Shown: positions 16,027-24,911 of the stretch, one piece after another | Position numbering within the stretch: position 1 is the first letter of the stretch | Layout: each line of letters begins with the position of its first letter | NCBI GenBank assembly: GCA_946480815.1 | Contig: CAMLLB010000005.1 | Coordinates: forward strand, 58,373-122,372 | Direction: 5' to 3' | Length of the DNA: 64,000 bases | DNA from: an uncultured Flavobacteriales bacterium | Lineage (GTDB): Bacteria > Bacteroidota > Bacteroidia > Flavobacteriales > Crocinitomicaceae | Position numbers and translations under genes: made by a program | The notes under the pieces: model-generated | What the model saw: the letters and a program-made list of their open reading frames with translations, nothing else | Told to the model about the DNA's origin: nothing | Databases searched by the model: none

Positions 16027-17199
16027 ATGAAAAAAACCGCGATTGGGATATTTGTACTTGCTTCGGTAGCATTTACAGCATGTAAGAAAGATAAAACAGG
16101 CGAACCGTCGGCAGATCAATACGCTCAGCAAAAAACGGACATTAAAAAAACGTATGCTGATATGGCTTTTGCCGTGTACAAAGATTCGCATACTTCCGCG
16201 GTGACCTTACAAATGGCATGTCATAACTTGGCTGACAACCCGTCTCAAGTAAATCTGGACGCTGCAAAACAAGCGTGGTTGGATGCACGTGAAATTTATG
16301 GTTTAACTGAAATTTTCCGTTTCGTTGACGGACCGATTGACAATACGAATGACGGACCTGAAGGCTTGATCAATGCCTGGCCGATGGATGAAAATTATGT
16401 AGACTACGTGGTTGGTGAACCAAATGCGGGAATTATCAATGATGTTGTTAATTACCCGGTGATTGATGCTGCTACGATCGTTCAGGCAAATGAATTTGGT
16501 GGAGAAACCAAAATTTCTTCAGGATACCATGCGATTGAATTCTTGTTGTGGGGACAAGATTTAAGCTCGTCTACTGCCGGAACAAGACCTTATACGGATT
16601 ATGTTGTTGGCGGCACAGCATCGAACCAGGTACGCAGAGCGACTTACCTGAAAAGAGTGGCTGACTTGTTAGTCTCTGCTCTGGAGCAGGTTAAGAATGA
16701 TTGGGACCCGGCAATTACAGGAAGTTATTATTATGCTTTCCAGGCGTTGGATAACTACACGGCTTTACGTAAAATGTTCAATTCGATGCGTGTACTTGCA
16801 GGAGATGAATTGGCTGGTGAGCGCATCTATGTTGCTTACGAAAACGAAAACCAGGAAGATGAGCATTCTTGTTTTTCAGACAATACGCACAGAGATATTT
16901 ATTTGAATGCAATGGCAGTTGAAAACCTGTATAAAGGGAACTATACTTCTCCTTTCGGGAATAACGTAAATGGCTATGCTTTGGAAGATTTGGTAAATAC
17001 CATTGATGCTGCAAAGAACACAACATTAATTAACCGTTTCTCAGCTACAATGGGATACATTGCTGCGATGTACCAACCATTTGACCAGGCCATTGTTTTA
17101 CCGGCTGAACGCCCTAAAGTATACGACGTTGTTCTTTCACTGCAAGCAGAACAAGGTGATTTGGATGCTGCAGCTGCTACATTCTCAATAACATTTTAA
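16027..17199 (+). CDS. imelysin family lipoprotein (peptidase M75-like)
   Basis: 390 residues from the ATG at 16027. An upstream in-frame GTG at 15982 would lie inside the promoter, so it was rejected. The signal peptide ends in SVAFTACKK with lipidation at Cys19. The imelysin signature GxHxxE is present as SGYHAIEFLLWG (His168, Glu171). Imelysin-like proteins (EfeO, IrpA, ICMP) are periplasmic or surface iron-related proteins, and the HxxE pair is thought to bind metal. The stop overlaps the next ATG (TAATG), so it is coupled to a di-haem protein. An iron-transport role is inferred from the family and this pairing. Confidence 0.9.
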   Translation: MKKTAIGIFVLASVAFTACKKDKTGEPSADQYAQQKTDIKKTYADMAFAVYKDSHTSAVTLQMACHNLADNPSQVNLDAAKQAWLDAREIYGLTEIFRFVDGPIDNTNDGPEGLINAWPMDENYVDYVVGEPNAGIINDVVNYPVIDAATIVQANEFGGETKISSGYHAIEFLLWGQDLSSSTAGTRPYTDYVVGGTASNQVRRATYLKRVADLLVSALEQVKNDWDPAITGSYYYAFQALDNYTALRKMFNSMRVLAGDELAGERIYVAYENENQEDEHSCFSDNTHRDIYLNAMAVENLYKGNYTSPFGNNVNGYALEDLVNTIDAAKNTTLINRFSATMGYIAAMYQPFDQAIVLPAERPKVYDVVLSLQAEQGDLDAAAATFSITF

Positions 17200-18572
17200 T
17201 GAAAAAGTTATTCCTGCTCGGAATCGTTTTATCGCTGGTGGTTTTTTCCTGTAAAAAGGAAGAAACCGCTGTTGTTTCTGCTTATAGCGACGATTCAACA
17301 TTGGTGGATTTGGGGGGAAACTGCAGTACGGGAGATCAAACTTCCTATGCCTTTTCCTATCAGATCAACGGATTGAGCTCTGCTCAGTCACTGATGTTTT
17401 ATGTAGGAAATTCCTTTTTTAATCAAAGCTGGGTTCAGGCTCCGTCTTCTACAACAGCACGCGACGGATTGGGACCTTTATTCAATGCACGATCTTGCTC
17501 GGGTTGTCACTTCAGGGATGGACGGGGTGCCCCGCAATCAAATTCAGGTTTGTTGTTCCGATTGGGAGCAGGTTTCGACAATTCTCCCGATGCAATTTAT
17601 GGAGGACAGTTACAAGATTTTTCTCACAATTCGGTTAACCCGGAAGGAAGCATGGGAATTACCTATGTGGAAGAAATAGGTTATTTTGAAGATGGAACAA
17701 GTTATTCTTTAAGAAGGCCAGTTTATACTGTTGCCGGCCAAAATTACGGTGCTTTGCAGGGAACAACAGGGATTTCACCACGCGTGGGCCAACAAATGAT
17801 TGGCTTGGGCCTTTTGGAGCTGATTTCCGAGTCCGATATACTGGCTTATGCTGATCCGAATGATGCGGATGGTGATGGCGTTTCAGGTGTTGCGAATTAT
17901 GTGACGGATGTTGCTTCCGGGAATCTCGTGATCGGTCGTTTTGGATGGAAAGCCAATGTAGGAAGTATTGCTCACCAGGTGGCAGGGGCATTCAATGGAG
18001 ACATCGGGATTACGAGTACTTATTTCCCGAATGAAAATTACACGGCTAATGAACCTTCCTGTGCAGCACTTCCGAATGGAGGAACACCTGAAATTGAGGA
18101 CAATGATCTGAATGCGGTGATTCTTTACACGAGAAGCCTGGCAGTTCCGAAAAGGCGAAACGTAAACAAAGGAGAAGTAAAATACGGAGCACAATACTTC
18201 AAATCGCTTGGGTGTGTTTCCTGTCATAAAATGAATTATACCACCGGTTTCGGTGGAGATATTGCTCCTTTGAAAAACCAAAAAATAACTCCTTATACAG
18301 ACTTGTTACTTCACGATATGGGGCCAGGCCTGGCAGATAACGTTCCGGATCATTTGGCTTCGGGTTCAGAATGGAGAACACAGCCGCTTTGGGGATTAGG
18401 TTTGATCTCATTAGTGAATGGACACACTTATTTGCTGCACGACGGAAGAGCAAGATCCATAGAAGAAGCTATTTTATGGCATGGAGGAGAAGCTGAAAAG
18501 AGCAGGGAAAAATACAAGAAACTCCCGGCGAAACAACGCAGCTACCTGTTACAATATTTACAATCCTTATAA
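17199..18572 (+). CDS. di-haem oxidoreductase (DUF1111/thiol oxidoreductase-like) lipoprotein
   Basis: 457 residues. Lipoprotein signal with Cys18 (LVVFSCKKEE). Two c-type haem sites: SCSGCH at Cys100/Cys103/His104 and GCVSCH at Cys339/Cys342/His343. The region between includes RRPVYTV, GLGLLELISESDILAYAD and VIGRFGWKANVGS, as in DUF1111 proteins related to MauG/cytochrome c peroxidases. It is expected on the periplasmic side of a membrane as an electron-transfer or oxidising partner. It follows imelysin with a 1-nt overlap, so the pair likely act together, for example in oxidising iron for capture. That joint function is inference. Confidence 0.9.
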   Translation: MKKLFLLGIVLSLVVFSCKKEETAVVSAYSDDSTLVDLGGNCSTGDQTSYAFSYQINGLSSAQSLMFYVGNSFFNQSWVQAPSSTTARDGLGPLFNARSCSGCHFRDGRGAPQSNSGLLFRLGAGFDNSPDAIYGGQLQDFSHNSVNPEGSMGITYVEEIGYFEDGTSYSLRRPVYTVAGQNYGALQGTTGISPRVGQQMIGLGLLELISESDILAYADPNDADGDGVSGVANYVTDVASGNLVIGRFGWKANVGSIAHQVAGAFNGDIGITSTYFPNENYTANEPSCAALPNGGTPEIEDNDLNAVILYTRSLAVPKRRNVNKGEVKYGAQYFKSLGCVSCHKMNYTTGFGGDIAPLKNQKITPYTDLLLHDMGPGLADNVPDHLASGSEWRTQPLWGLGLISLVNGHTYLLHDGRARSIEEAILWHGGEAEKSREKYKKLPAKQRSYLLQYLQSL

Positions 18573-18643
18573 GAGAAAGCGGAGCTTTTGATAAAGAACA
18601 AGCGGTAGCGCGGTTCATCCTTTTCAATTGTCAATTTATCATT

Positions 18644-19316
18644 TTATAAAATGGAAATCTCCGTTCTCCGGTTCTGTGCCTTCCCCTGTGCTGTTGCATT
18701 ATTCGCTACCGGGTTACTCTCTCCGAATCCTTTTGCAACAATTCTGCTTGAATCAATTCCCTGACTGATGAGGTAATTCTTTACGGATTCTGCTCTTTTT
18801 TGGGACAAGATTTGATTGGCATTTTCTTCGCCGTCACTGTCAGTATGCCCATCAATGCGGATTTTGAGGTCTTTTTTGCGTTTCATGATTTCCACCAGGT
18901 TTTTCAGATGAGCATAACTGGATGCTTTCAGGTCCGCTTTTGCCGTTTCGAATTGAAGATTGGTAAATGAAAAGGTAGTTCCCGGATCGTACTCGATCAC
19001 CAGTTCGGCTTCCTGGAAAAATTCCCCGGGTTTTACCGCCGGAATTTCAAGGGTATTGTATTCGATTTCATCACCGATACTCTGGATCCCGGATGTCATA
19101 AACATCCCCACTTGGAAGTTGGATAACAAATTGACCGGCTTGATTGGTGACACCCGAAAGTGTTTGTTTGGATTTTTGCCCTACGAAAAGCACCTTGTCG
19201 TTTGGATAGGGTAAACCGTTGAATCCTTTCACACTTACTTTCACGGGAGCTTTTACGACTTGTGCCTGTATCCCAAAAGAAAGGAAAGCCAAACACAAAG
19301 AATAGATCAGTTTCAT
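18644..19316 (-). pseudogene. OmpA-family protein gene split by a one-base frameshift
   Basis: Two overlapping frames give one protein. The first starts at 19316 (MKLIYSLCLAFLSFGIQAQ, a signal peptide) and runs through VTNQAGQFVIQLPSGDVYDI, then stops after six aberrant residues (stop near 19071). The second frame continues IQSIGDEIEYNTLEIPAV and ends with a complete OmpA peptidoglycan-binding domain (RIDGHTDSDGEENANQILSQ, KGFGESNPV, NRRTEISIL). Removing one base from the CCC run at 19088-19090 restores GDVYDIRIQSIGDEIEY. It is either a real inactivating mutation or an assembly error. The intact protein would be a secreted beta-sandwich plus OmpA anchor of about 223 aa. Confidence 0.85.
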
Positions 19317-19414
19317 AACATTGTTTTTCTTCTCAATGTCATAATTTGGAAAAAGTAACACATGTTGGTTCGTAATATTGCGAATTAGCGAAATTTCGAT
19401 TTTCCAGACAAAGG

Positions 19415-19447
19415 AAAACCCCGATCTCTGGAGAAACCGGGGCTTTT
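19415..19447 (-). terminator. terminator of the subtilase gene
   Basis: On the minus strand, CCCCG and CGGGG form a stem, preceded by AAAAG and followed by TTTT. It lies 17 nt past the stop codon of the serine peptidase gene. Confidence 0.75.
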
Positions 19448-19463
19448 CAATAAGATCGGAAAT

Positions 19464-22400
19464 TTAATGTTTAACCACTTTGGAAGTCACTTCCCGCATT
19501 TCATTTGCAATTCTTACGAAATACATCCCCGAAGCATACGAAGAAACCGGAATCCGGTATGAATCCAACTGACCGGTCAAGGTGTGTGAATTTAATAATT
19601 GACCTGCACCATTGTACAATTGGATCGTTGTTCCAGCATTTAATCCCTGATCACCGACAATATATATGAATTCCTGATCCGGGTTATAGGAAACCAGGTA
19701 ATCAACACTTAATTCTTCCAGACCAAGTCCGCAAGTGGTAGTTATTTGAACTGGAAATACGGTCGTATCCGATCCACATGAGTTCGCTGTGATCAGTTGA
19801 ACACTTACTAATCCATCTGTTCCAAAAGTTATGGTAGGAGAAGAGCTGTTTGAGGTAGCCGGAGTTCCTCCCGGGAATGCCCATATAAAGCTGTCTGCAT
19901 CTGTGGAATTACTTCCATCGAAAGAAACGGAAGTTGGGCAAGCTATGGTACTGTCAACGAATTCAATGGAGGCAACGCTCGGATCGTCCACATTGATCGT
20001 AATGGTAGTAGAATTACTGCAGGCTCCGGTCGTACCTGTAATCGCATACGTAGTTGTTACGGTTGGATTTGCCGTTACGTTATTACCTGTCGTAGCAGAT
20101 AACCCGGTAGCAGGCGACCAGGTAAGTGAACTGGCACCCGAAGCCGTTAAGGCAGTACTTGCCCCGTTACAGATGGTATTGTTCCCGCTCACACTGATGG
20201 TAGGTGTGGGATTGACTGTAATAGAAACAAAAGCGGAATCAAACAGCGAACATCCACCGCCGATTGTATACAAAATCGCATCGTAGGTCCCTGGTGTTCC
20301 ATAAGTCACCGAAGCGGTCGGAGCAGATGGAAGCACAGTTGGTGTTCCCCCCGGGAAATACCATAACAAGGTATCCTGGTAGGTACTTCCTGCAGCATCA
20401 AAATCAATGGAATTCCCGGAACAAATCGTTAGCGCACTTGGTGTAATAACTGCCTGAGAAGGAGTGTTTGTAAGGAAAGGATGAACATATAAAGAAGCAC
20501 TCAAATTCCAGGACCCGGCAGTAGTATATTGATACCAGTTATTATCCGATTGCTGTTCCCAGATTGCGGAAGGCGTTGTCTGGCCTGCTGAATTACTAAC
20601 GATGCTTAAGGTATCTTTCACACCTGCTGTCCATTGTAAATTTGTTAATCCCACAGACACGAAAAATTTCTTGGATGCGGGTAGTGTAACCGGGTTGTTT
20701 ACGAAGCTTGCTTCTGTGTAGAATCCTCCGTTGACATCACTCATGATTTGGCCCATCGTCAGGTTGGTACTTCCCAATAGTGCTCCCGGAGTTCCACTGG
20801 TTCCGTCGTAAATATTGATCGGGACAATTTTGCCGGGAGTTGCAGAATAGGCCAACCCAAAAGCTACCCACACATTGTTTAGAATCGTATTTGCAGAAGC
20901 GGAAGCATCAAAATACATCGCTTTTTGTTTGTCCAGATAGACATTCATTCCGTTGATCCAGCCATCCGATCCAACTGTTGCACCGGTGTAATAATTGGAA
21001 CCTGTCCAGCCAGCCGGTGTGGGTAAATTGATTTTCTGACAGACAGCTGCAGCACTCACAACAATGTATCCTGTTTTTGTTTCGGTGTCTGTACCATTCG
21101 CATTGGTTACCGTCAAGGAAACGTTATAAGTTCCCGGAGTGTTGTAGGTAATGGAAGTCGGATTCTGTCCATTGAAGGTCGCAGGGGTTCCTCCGGTAAA
21201 TGTCCAGCTCCAGGAAGTCGGATTGTAAGTACTCAAATTAGTGAAAACTACAGATCCACCTGCGCTGATTGCGGTGAAATTGGCACTAAAGTCTGCAACG
21301 GGAGGGTTGCTGAGCGAAGCGGCCACGCAAGTCATCGCCGCCGCCGCATCAATTCGGCCGCTTCCAAGTTGCCCGATGTAAGAAGGGTTTTGTGCATCTA
21401 TATTCACAGCAGTCGAAATCAAACAATTGATCAAATCTGCATTCGGCATGTTTGGATTGAGTGACTTCATCAAACCTGCCAAACCTGCCACCATTGGTGA
21501 TGCCATCGAGGTTCCGGATTTATTTCCGTAGGTATTTCCAACAGTTGTGCTGTAAATGTTATTTCCCGGAGCGGATACATCGATCCAGTTTCCATAATTT
21601 GAAAAACTTGCTTTTGAATTTGTACTGGTCGTTGCGGCAACAGAAACCACATTGTTGTAGGCAGCAGGGTAGAATTGTGTGTTCACATCATCGTTCCCCG
21701 CAGCGGCAATCAGGATACATCCTTCGCCCGCAGCATAGTTCACAATGTTTTGGGCAGTGGTGGAAGTACCCGGTCCTCCCCAGCTCATATTGATTATATC
21801 TGCACCACTCACCGCTGCGTAAACAATCCCGTCGTAACCGTTGGTAACCTGTCCAACGGTAGTTGTCGATTTCACACACATCAATTTACAGCTAAATCCA
21901 ATGGAAGCTACACCAACGCCGTTGTTGGAACGTGCAGAAACTATCCCGGCAACGTGTGTTCCGTGATCAAACGAAGCGCTTGGCGGATTCGGGTTATTGT
22001 CATTGCTTCCCACATCGTACCCATTGATATCATCAATGTAACCGTTATTATCGTCATCGATATTATTTCCGGCAATTTCAGCACTGTTTACCCATAAGTT
22101 GGGAGAAAGATCTGCATGTGTGCGTTCGATGGCATCATCTACAATTGCAACAACTACATTGCTTCCGGTAGAGAAGTAATTCCAAGCCGCAGGAGCGTTG
22201 ATATTCGTTAGACCCCATAGTGAACTGTAGGACGGATCGTTCGGAGTCAAACACATGCGGTCAAGCGGAACCTTTTCAGCATATTCAACTCCTTTCAGAT
22301 TTTCCAGGTCACGGATGCATTTTTCAACGTCCTGGATGGATGAAAATTCCAATAAATAGGTCCGTTGCAAAATCTCCGAATTTTTCGCCGCAGCAAAAGG

Positions 22401-22631
22401 TTTGGAAAGATTCACAAAACCGTATTTGATTACAATCTGTTCCAATCCGGGAATGGATTGAAGCGGAACTTTCGCCGGATTTTCTTTTAATGGCTGAGAG
22501 ATTCTTACCTCGTTGTCTAATTTGAACCAGATCTTTCCATCCTGGTAATTTACATGAGCAGTTTGTGCAAGTAAACCAAAGGGAATCATCCCGATAGCTA
22601 TCGGGACCAGCAGTGCGAGTAGCTTTTTCAT
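19464..22631 (-). CDS. secreted S8 (subtilisin-like) serine peptidase with PKD domains and T9SS sorting tail
   Basis: 1055 residues. Order: signal peptide (1-22), a fervidolysin-like propeptide region to about 125, then the S8 catalytic domain with Asp165 (VAIVDDAIE), His223 (DHGTHVAG), Asn313 (AAGND) and Ser375 (GTSMASP). A PKD domain follows (PVADFSANFTAISAGGSVVF), then a beta-sandwich, a further PKD-like set (CSGNSIDFDAAGSTYQDTLLWYFPGG) and Ig-like repeats. The C-terminal T9SS type A domain (IQLYNGAGQLLNSHTL, GMYFVRI) ends in VKH. The protein is exported to the surface and probably degrades proteins outside the cell. A CCCGATAGCTATCGGG palindrome forms part of the signal-peptide codons. 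Confidence 0.93.
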   Translation of the reverse strand: MKKLLALLVPIAIGMIPFGLLAQTAHVNYQDGKIWFKLDNEVRISQPLKENPAKVPLQSIPGLEQIVIKYGFVNLSKPFAAAKNSEILQRTYLLEFSSIQDVEKCIRDLENLKGVEYAEKVPLDRMCLTPNDPSYSSLWGLTNINAPAAWNYFSTGSNVVVAIVDDAIERTHADLSPNLWVNSAEIAGNNIDDDNNGYIDDINGYDVGSNDNNPNPPSASFDHGTHVAGIVSARSNNGVGVASIGFSCKLMCVKSTTTVGQVTNGYDGIVYAAVSGADIINMSWGGPGTSTTAQNIVNYAAGEGCILIAAAGNDDVNTQFYPAAYNNVVSVAATTSTNSKASFSNYGNWIDVSAPGNNIYSTTVGNTYGNKSGTSMASPMVAGLAGLMKSLNPNMPNADLINCLISTAVNIDAQNPSYIGQLGSGRIDAAAAMTCVAASLSNPPVADFSANFTAISAGGSVVFTNLSTYNPTSWSWTFTGGTPATFNGQNPTSITYNTPGTYNVSLTVTNANGTDTETKTGYIVVSAAAVCQKINLPTPAGWTGSNYYTGATVGSDGWINGMNVYLDKQKAMYFDASASANTILNNVWVAFGLAYSATPGKIVPINIYDGTSGTPGALLGSTNLTMGQIMSDVNGGFYTEASFVNNPVTLPASKKFFVSVGLTNLQWTAGVKDTLSIVSNSAGQTTPSAIWEQQSDNNWYQYTTAGSWNLSASLYVHPFLTNTPSQAVITPSALTICSGNSIDFDAAGSTYQDTLLWYFPGGTPTVLPSAPTASVTYGTPGTYDAILYTIGGGCSLFDSAFVSITVNPTPTISVSGNNTICNGASTALTASGASSLTWSPATGLSATTGNNVTANPTVTTTYAITGTTGACSNSTTITINVDDPSVASIEFVDSTIACPTSVSFDGSNSTDADSFIWAFPGGTPATSNSSSPTITFGTDGLVSVQLITANSCGSDTTVFPVQITTTCGLGLEELSVDYLVSYNPDQEFIYIVGDQGLNAGTTIQLYNGAGQLLNSHTLTGQLDSYRIPVSSYASGMYFVRIANEMREVTSKVVKH
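22589..22606. repeat. TCCCGATAGCTATCGGGA palindrome inside a coding sequence
   Basis: A perfect 18-nt palindrome encoding the VPIAIG part of the subtilase signal peptide. It shares the CCCGATA/TATCGGG arms with the intergenic hairpin repeat at 10664. Confidence 0.8.
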
Positions 22632-22761
22632 AAGTCTAATAGTTTAGCAGATGCAATTTACAATAAAAAAAACGGATAGCGAATTAAATTTCAAGGGATT
22701 AATACCTTGGATTTCATTCCTTTCCGGAATGCTTTAATTGTACTAAAAATAGTAATTTAGA

Positions 22762-23427
22762 ATGATCAATTACCGGTGCATGAAAATCATCCGCTTTAAA
22801 ATGTTGTTTGTCTTTTTAATCGCTTTTTTGGTGGGTGTTGTTTTCTATTGTTTAAAATGGTCGATCCAGGAAAGTATCATTTTTTCCTGGCTGACTTTTG
22901 GCGGATTGTACATCCTGGAAAGTATTATTACGATGATCCGGATTCCTTCAAGATCGATCGCATCACGCGCAAGAGAAGAGGATTTGGGGGTCTGGATGCA
23001 GTTCATTGTCTTGGTTATGACCTGTTCTACTGCTTTGATCGCCATTATTTTCTGGAACAGTGACAATAACATCCATTTCAGTAAGCACAGTATCATTCAT
23101 GAGGTATTCTTCATCGCTACCGTGGCGATGGCCTGGTTGGTTCTGCATTTATCATTTACTTTTCGTTATGCCCATTTATATTATGGTGATGAAAATGAAA
23201 AATATGCCAAGCATGCCTGCGGATTGGATTTTCCTGGAGAAACACATCCCGATTACTTTGATTTTGCCTACTATTCCTTTACGATCGGAATGACCTTCCA
23301 GGTTTCGGATGTAATAATCAAAGCCAAAGGATTGCGACGCCTGACGCTGGCACATTCCATCGTTGCGTTTTTTTTCAATACGATCCTGATCGCAATTACG
23401 ATTAACGAGATCATTAATATTTCCTGA
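22762..23427 (+). CDS. DUF1345 family membrane protein
   Basis: 221 residues with about five hydrophobic helices. The C-terminal half shows the DUF1345 pattern: YFDFAYYSFTIGMTFQVSDV followed by RRLTLAHSIVAFFFNT. Other segments are LHLSFTFRYAHLYY and AGLDFPGE-type residues before the third helix. The family is an inner-membrane protein of unknown function. ATG at 22762 or at 22780 (MKIIRFKM) can start translation; the latter gives a typical basic N-terminus before helix 1. Convergent with the next gene, 11 nt apart. Confidence 0.88.
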   Translation: MINYRCMKIIRFKMLFVFLIAFLVGVVFYCLKWSIQESIIFSWLTFGGLYILESIITMIRIPSRSIASRAREEDLGVWMQFIVLVMTCSTALIAIIFWNSDNNIHFSKHSIIHEVFFIATVAMAWLVLHLSFTFRYAHLYYGDENEKYAKHACGLDFPGETHPDYFDFAYYSFTIGMTFQVSDVIIKAKGLRRLTLAHSIVAFFFNTILIAITINEIINIS

Positions 23428-23438
23428 CCGGTCTTTGG

Positions 23439-24686
23439 TTAACCCTCAACTACAGGAACGGGAGTTTCCTCTTCTTCCTTTTCAGGGAAAACGATCGTTC
23501 GCTGCAATTCTTTTGTTGGAATGAACGGTCTGCTCGTTAACGGGAACAGGTCCATTAACTCTCCGCTGTAATAAAACTCGTAACATAAGCCACCAAAGGT
23601 GTATTCCTTGTCTCCGACTTTGAAGGTGGACCCACCAACGGAAGGATTTTTCTTTGGTTTGCTTTTTTGAAAGCCAAGATTGTAAAGTGTGCCAAGAATT
23701 TCAGGTCTGTAAGCTAACGTAAAACCTTCTTTTTCCCAATGCGACTGGAATTGGCGCAGGAAAAATGCCGTATACAGATACGAATAGAAGTGATCTCCAC
23801 CCTTCATTAATCGCTGAATGGTTAAATGTTTGTGTGCCTCGATGGTATCATTTACCAATTCCGGGAAGGAATCTTTGAGATTCAAACAGTTTTGGTAGTA
23901 AGCTCCCGGATAAAACGGGCTGCTTCCGTCAAAAAGATTCCGTTCGATCTTTAAAGCCGTATTTTGAAGGATTCCTGTAACACCATATCCGCGATTGGTT
24001 GTAAGGATCAGGCGGTTATACGGAACGACATATTTTTTGAATTGCTCCCGGGAAGAGTTGAACATCCGAATCTGTTCTCCTACCAAGCACATCACGATCA
24101 AACGCGATTCAACACCGGTAATACGTGAAACCGAGTCAATTGCTGCACTGTCCGCTCTTACCACACGACAGAATTCCTTCCATTCGCGGTAATTTGCCCA
24201 TGGATAGATCGAAAGTGACGCATCTTTAGCCTGTTCCTCAATTCGTTGCAATTCACGCTGATATCCTTTATGCTTTTTCATGCGAAGATTCGCTGCATCC
24301 AGCATTCTTAAAGCAATAGTAACATCTCCCGAGCGCTGGAACGCATCCAAAATGATTTTGGCATTGTGCGGATAGTATTTCGCCAAAAGTCCTACGTTTT
24401 GGTACATCTGGCGCTCCTGTTTGGCGAAAGTCAAACTATCGGTTTTAAAACCCAGATTGTACTTGTCGGCCATTTTCGAGAAGTAACGACTGTTCAAGTC
24501 CACGTTTCCGCTGTCATTTGTCCATTTGAATTTGGCTGCCAAAGCAACGAAAATCAAAGCCAAAGCGAATAAAGCAAGTAAATGAATGGCCGTAAAATAA
24601 CCGCGACGCAGCCATTTTTTGAATTTACTTCTGGGTTTCTTAAGAGTTTCAGTTTGTATCTGGACTGGAGAATCCTGGTGTTCCAT
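23439..24686 (-). CDS. conserved single-pass membrane protein, possible lysozyme-like domain
   Basis: 415 residues. A basic cytoplasmic N-terminus (residues 1-30) precedes one transmembrane helix (about 32-50, HLLALFALALIFVALAA) and a large periplasmic part. The middle has SRITGVESRLIVMCLVGEQI, then RGYGVTGILQNTA. The glutamate in VESRL sits where lytic transglycosylases carry their catalytic ES pair, and the GYGVTGI segment resembles a substrate-groove motif. A peptidoglycan-cleaving role is therefore possible but unproven. The C-terminus is acidic and proline-rich. A TAAATTTG -7-like box lies at 24706-24713 on the same strand. Confidence 0.5.
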   Translation of the reverse strand: MEHQDSPVQIQTETLKKPRSKFKKWLRRGYFTAIHLLALFALALIFVALAAKFKWTNDSGNVDLNSRYFSKMADKYNLGFKTDSLTFAKQERQMYQNVGLLAKYYPHNAKIILDAFQRSGDVTIALRMLDAANLRMKKHKGYQRELQRIEEQAKDASLSIYPWANYREWKEFCRVVRADSAAIDSVSRITGVESRLIVMCLVGEQIRMFNSSREQFKKYVVPYNRLILTTNRGYGVTGILQNTALKIERNLFDGSSPFYPGAYYQNCLNLKDSFPELVNDTIEAHKHLTIQRLMKGGDHFYSYLYTAFFLRQFQSHWEKEGFTLAYRPEILGTLYNLGFQKSKPKKNPSVGGSTFKVGDKEYTFGGLCYEFYYSGELMDLFPLTSRPFIPTKELQRTIVFPEKEEEETPVPVVEG

Positions 24687-24911
24687 TGATGGTCTAATTT
24701 GGCTGCAAATTTAGAAATCTGTTACGAAAAATGAACATAATGATTTACAATCCGTTGAAAATGATTTTAATCGGTCGATTTAATTAAATAAAAGGGGAAT
24801 ATGGTTGTGTAAAAATCGGGAGAAGGTTATGCATTAGTTAGTTCTAATCATTTTCAACAAAACGTTGAACCAAATAAGGTAACTAGTGTATCGTTTTCGA
24901 AATGTCGGTTT

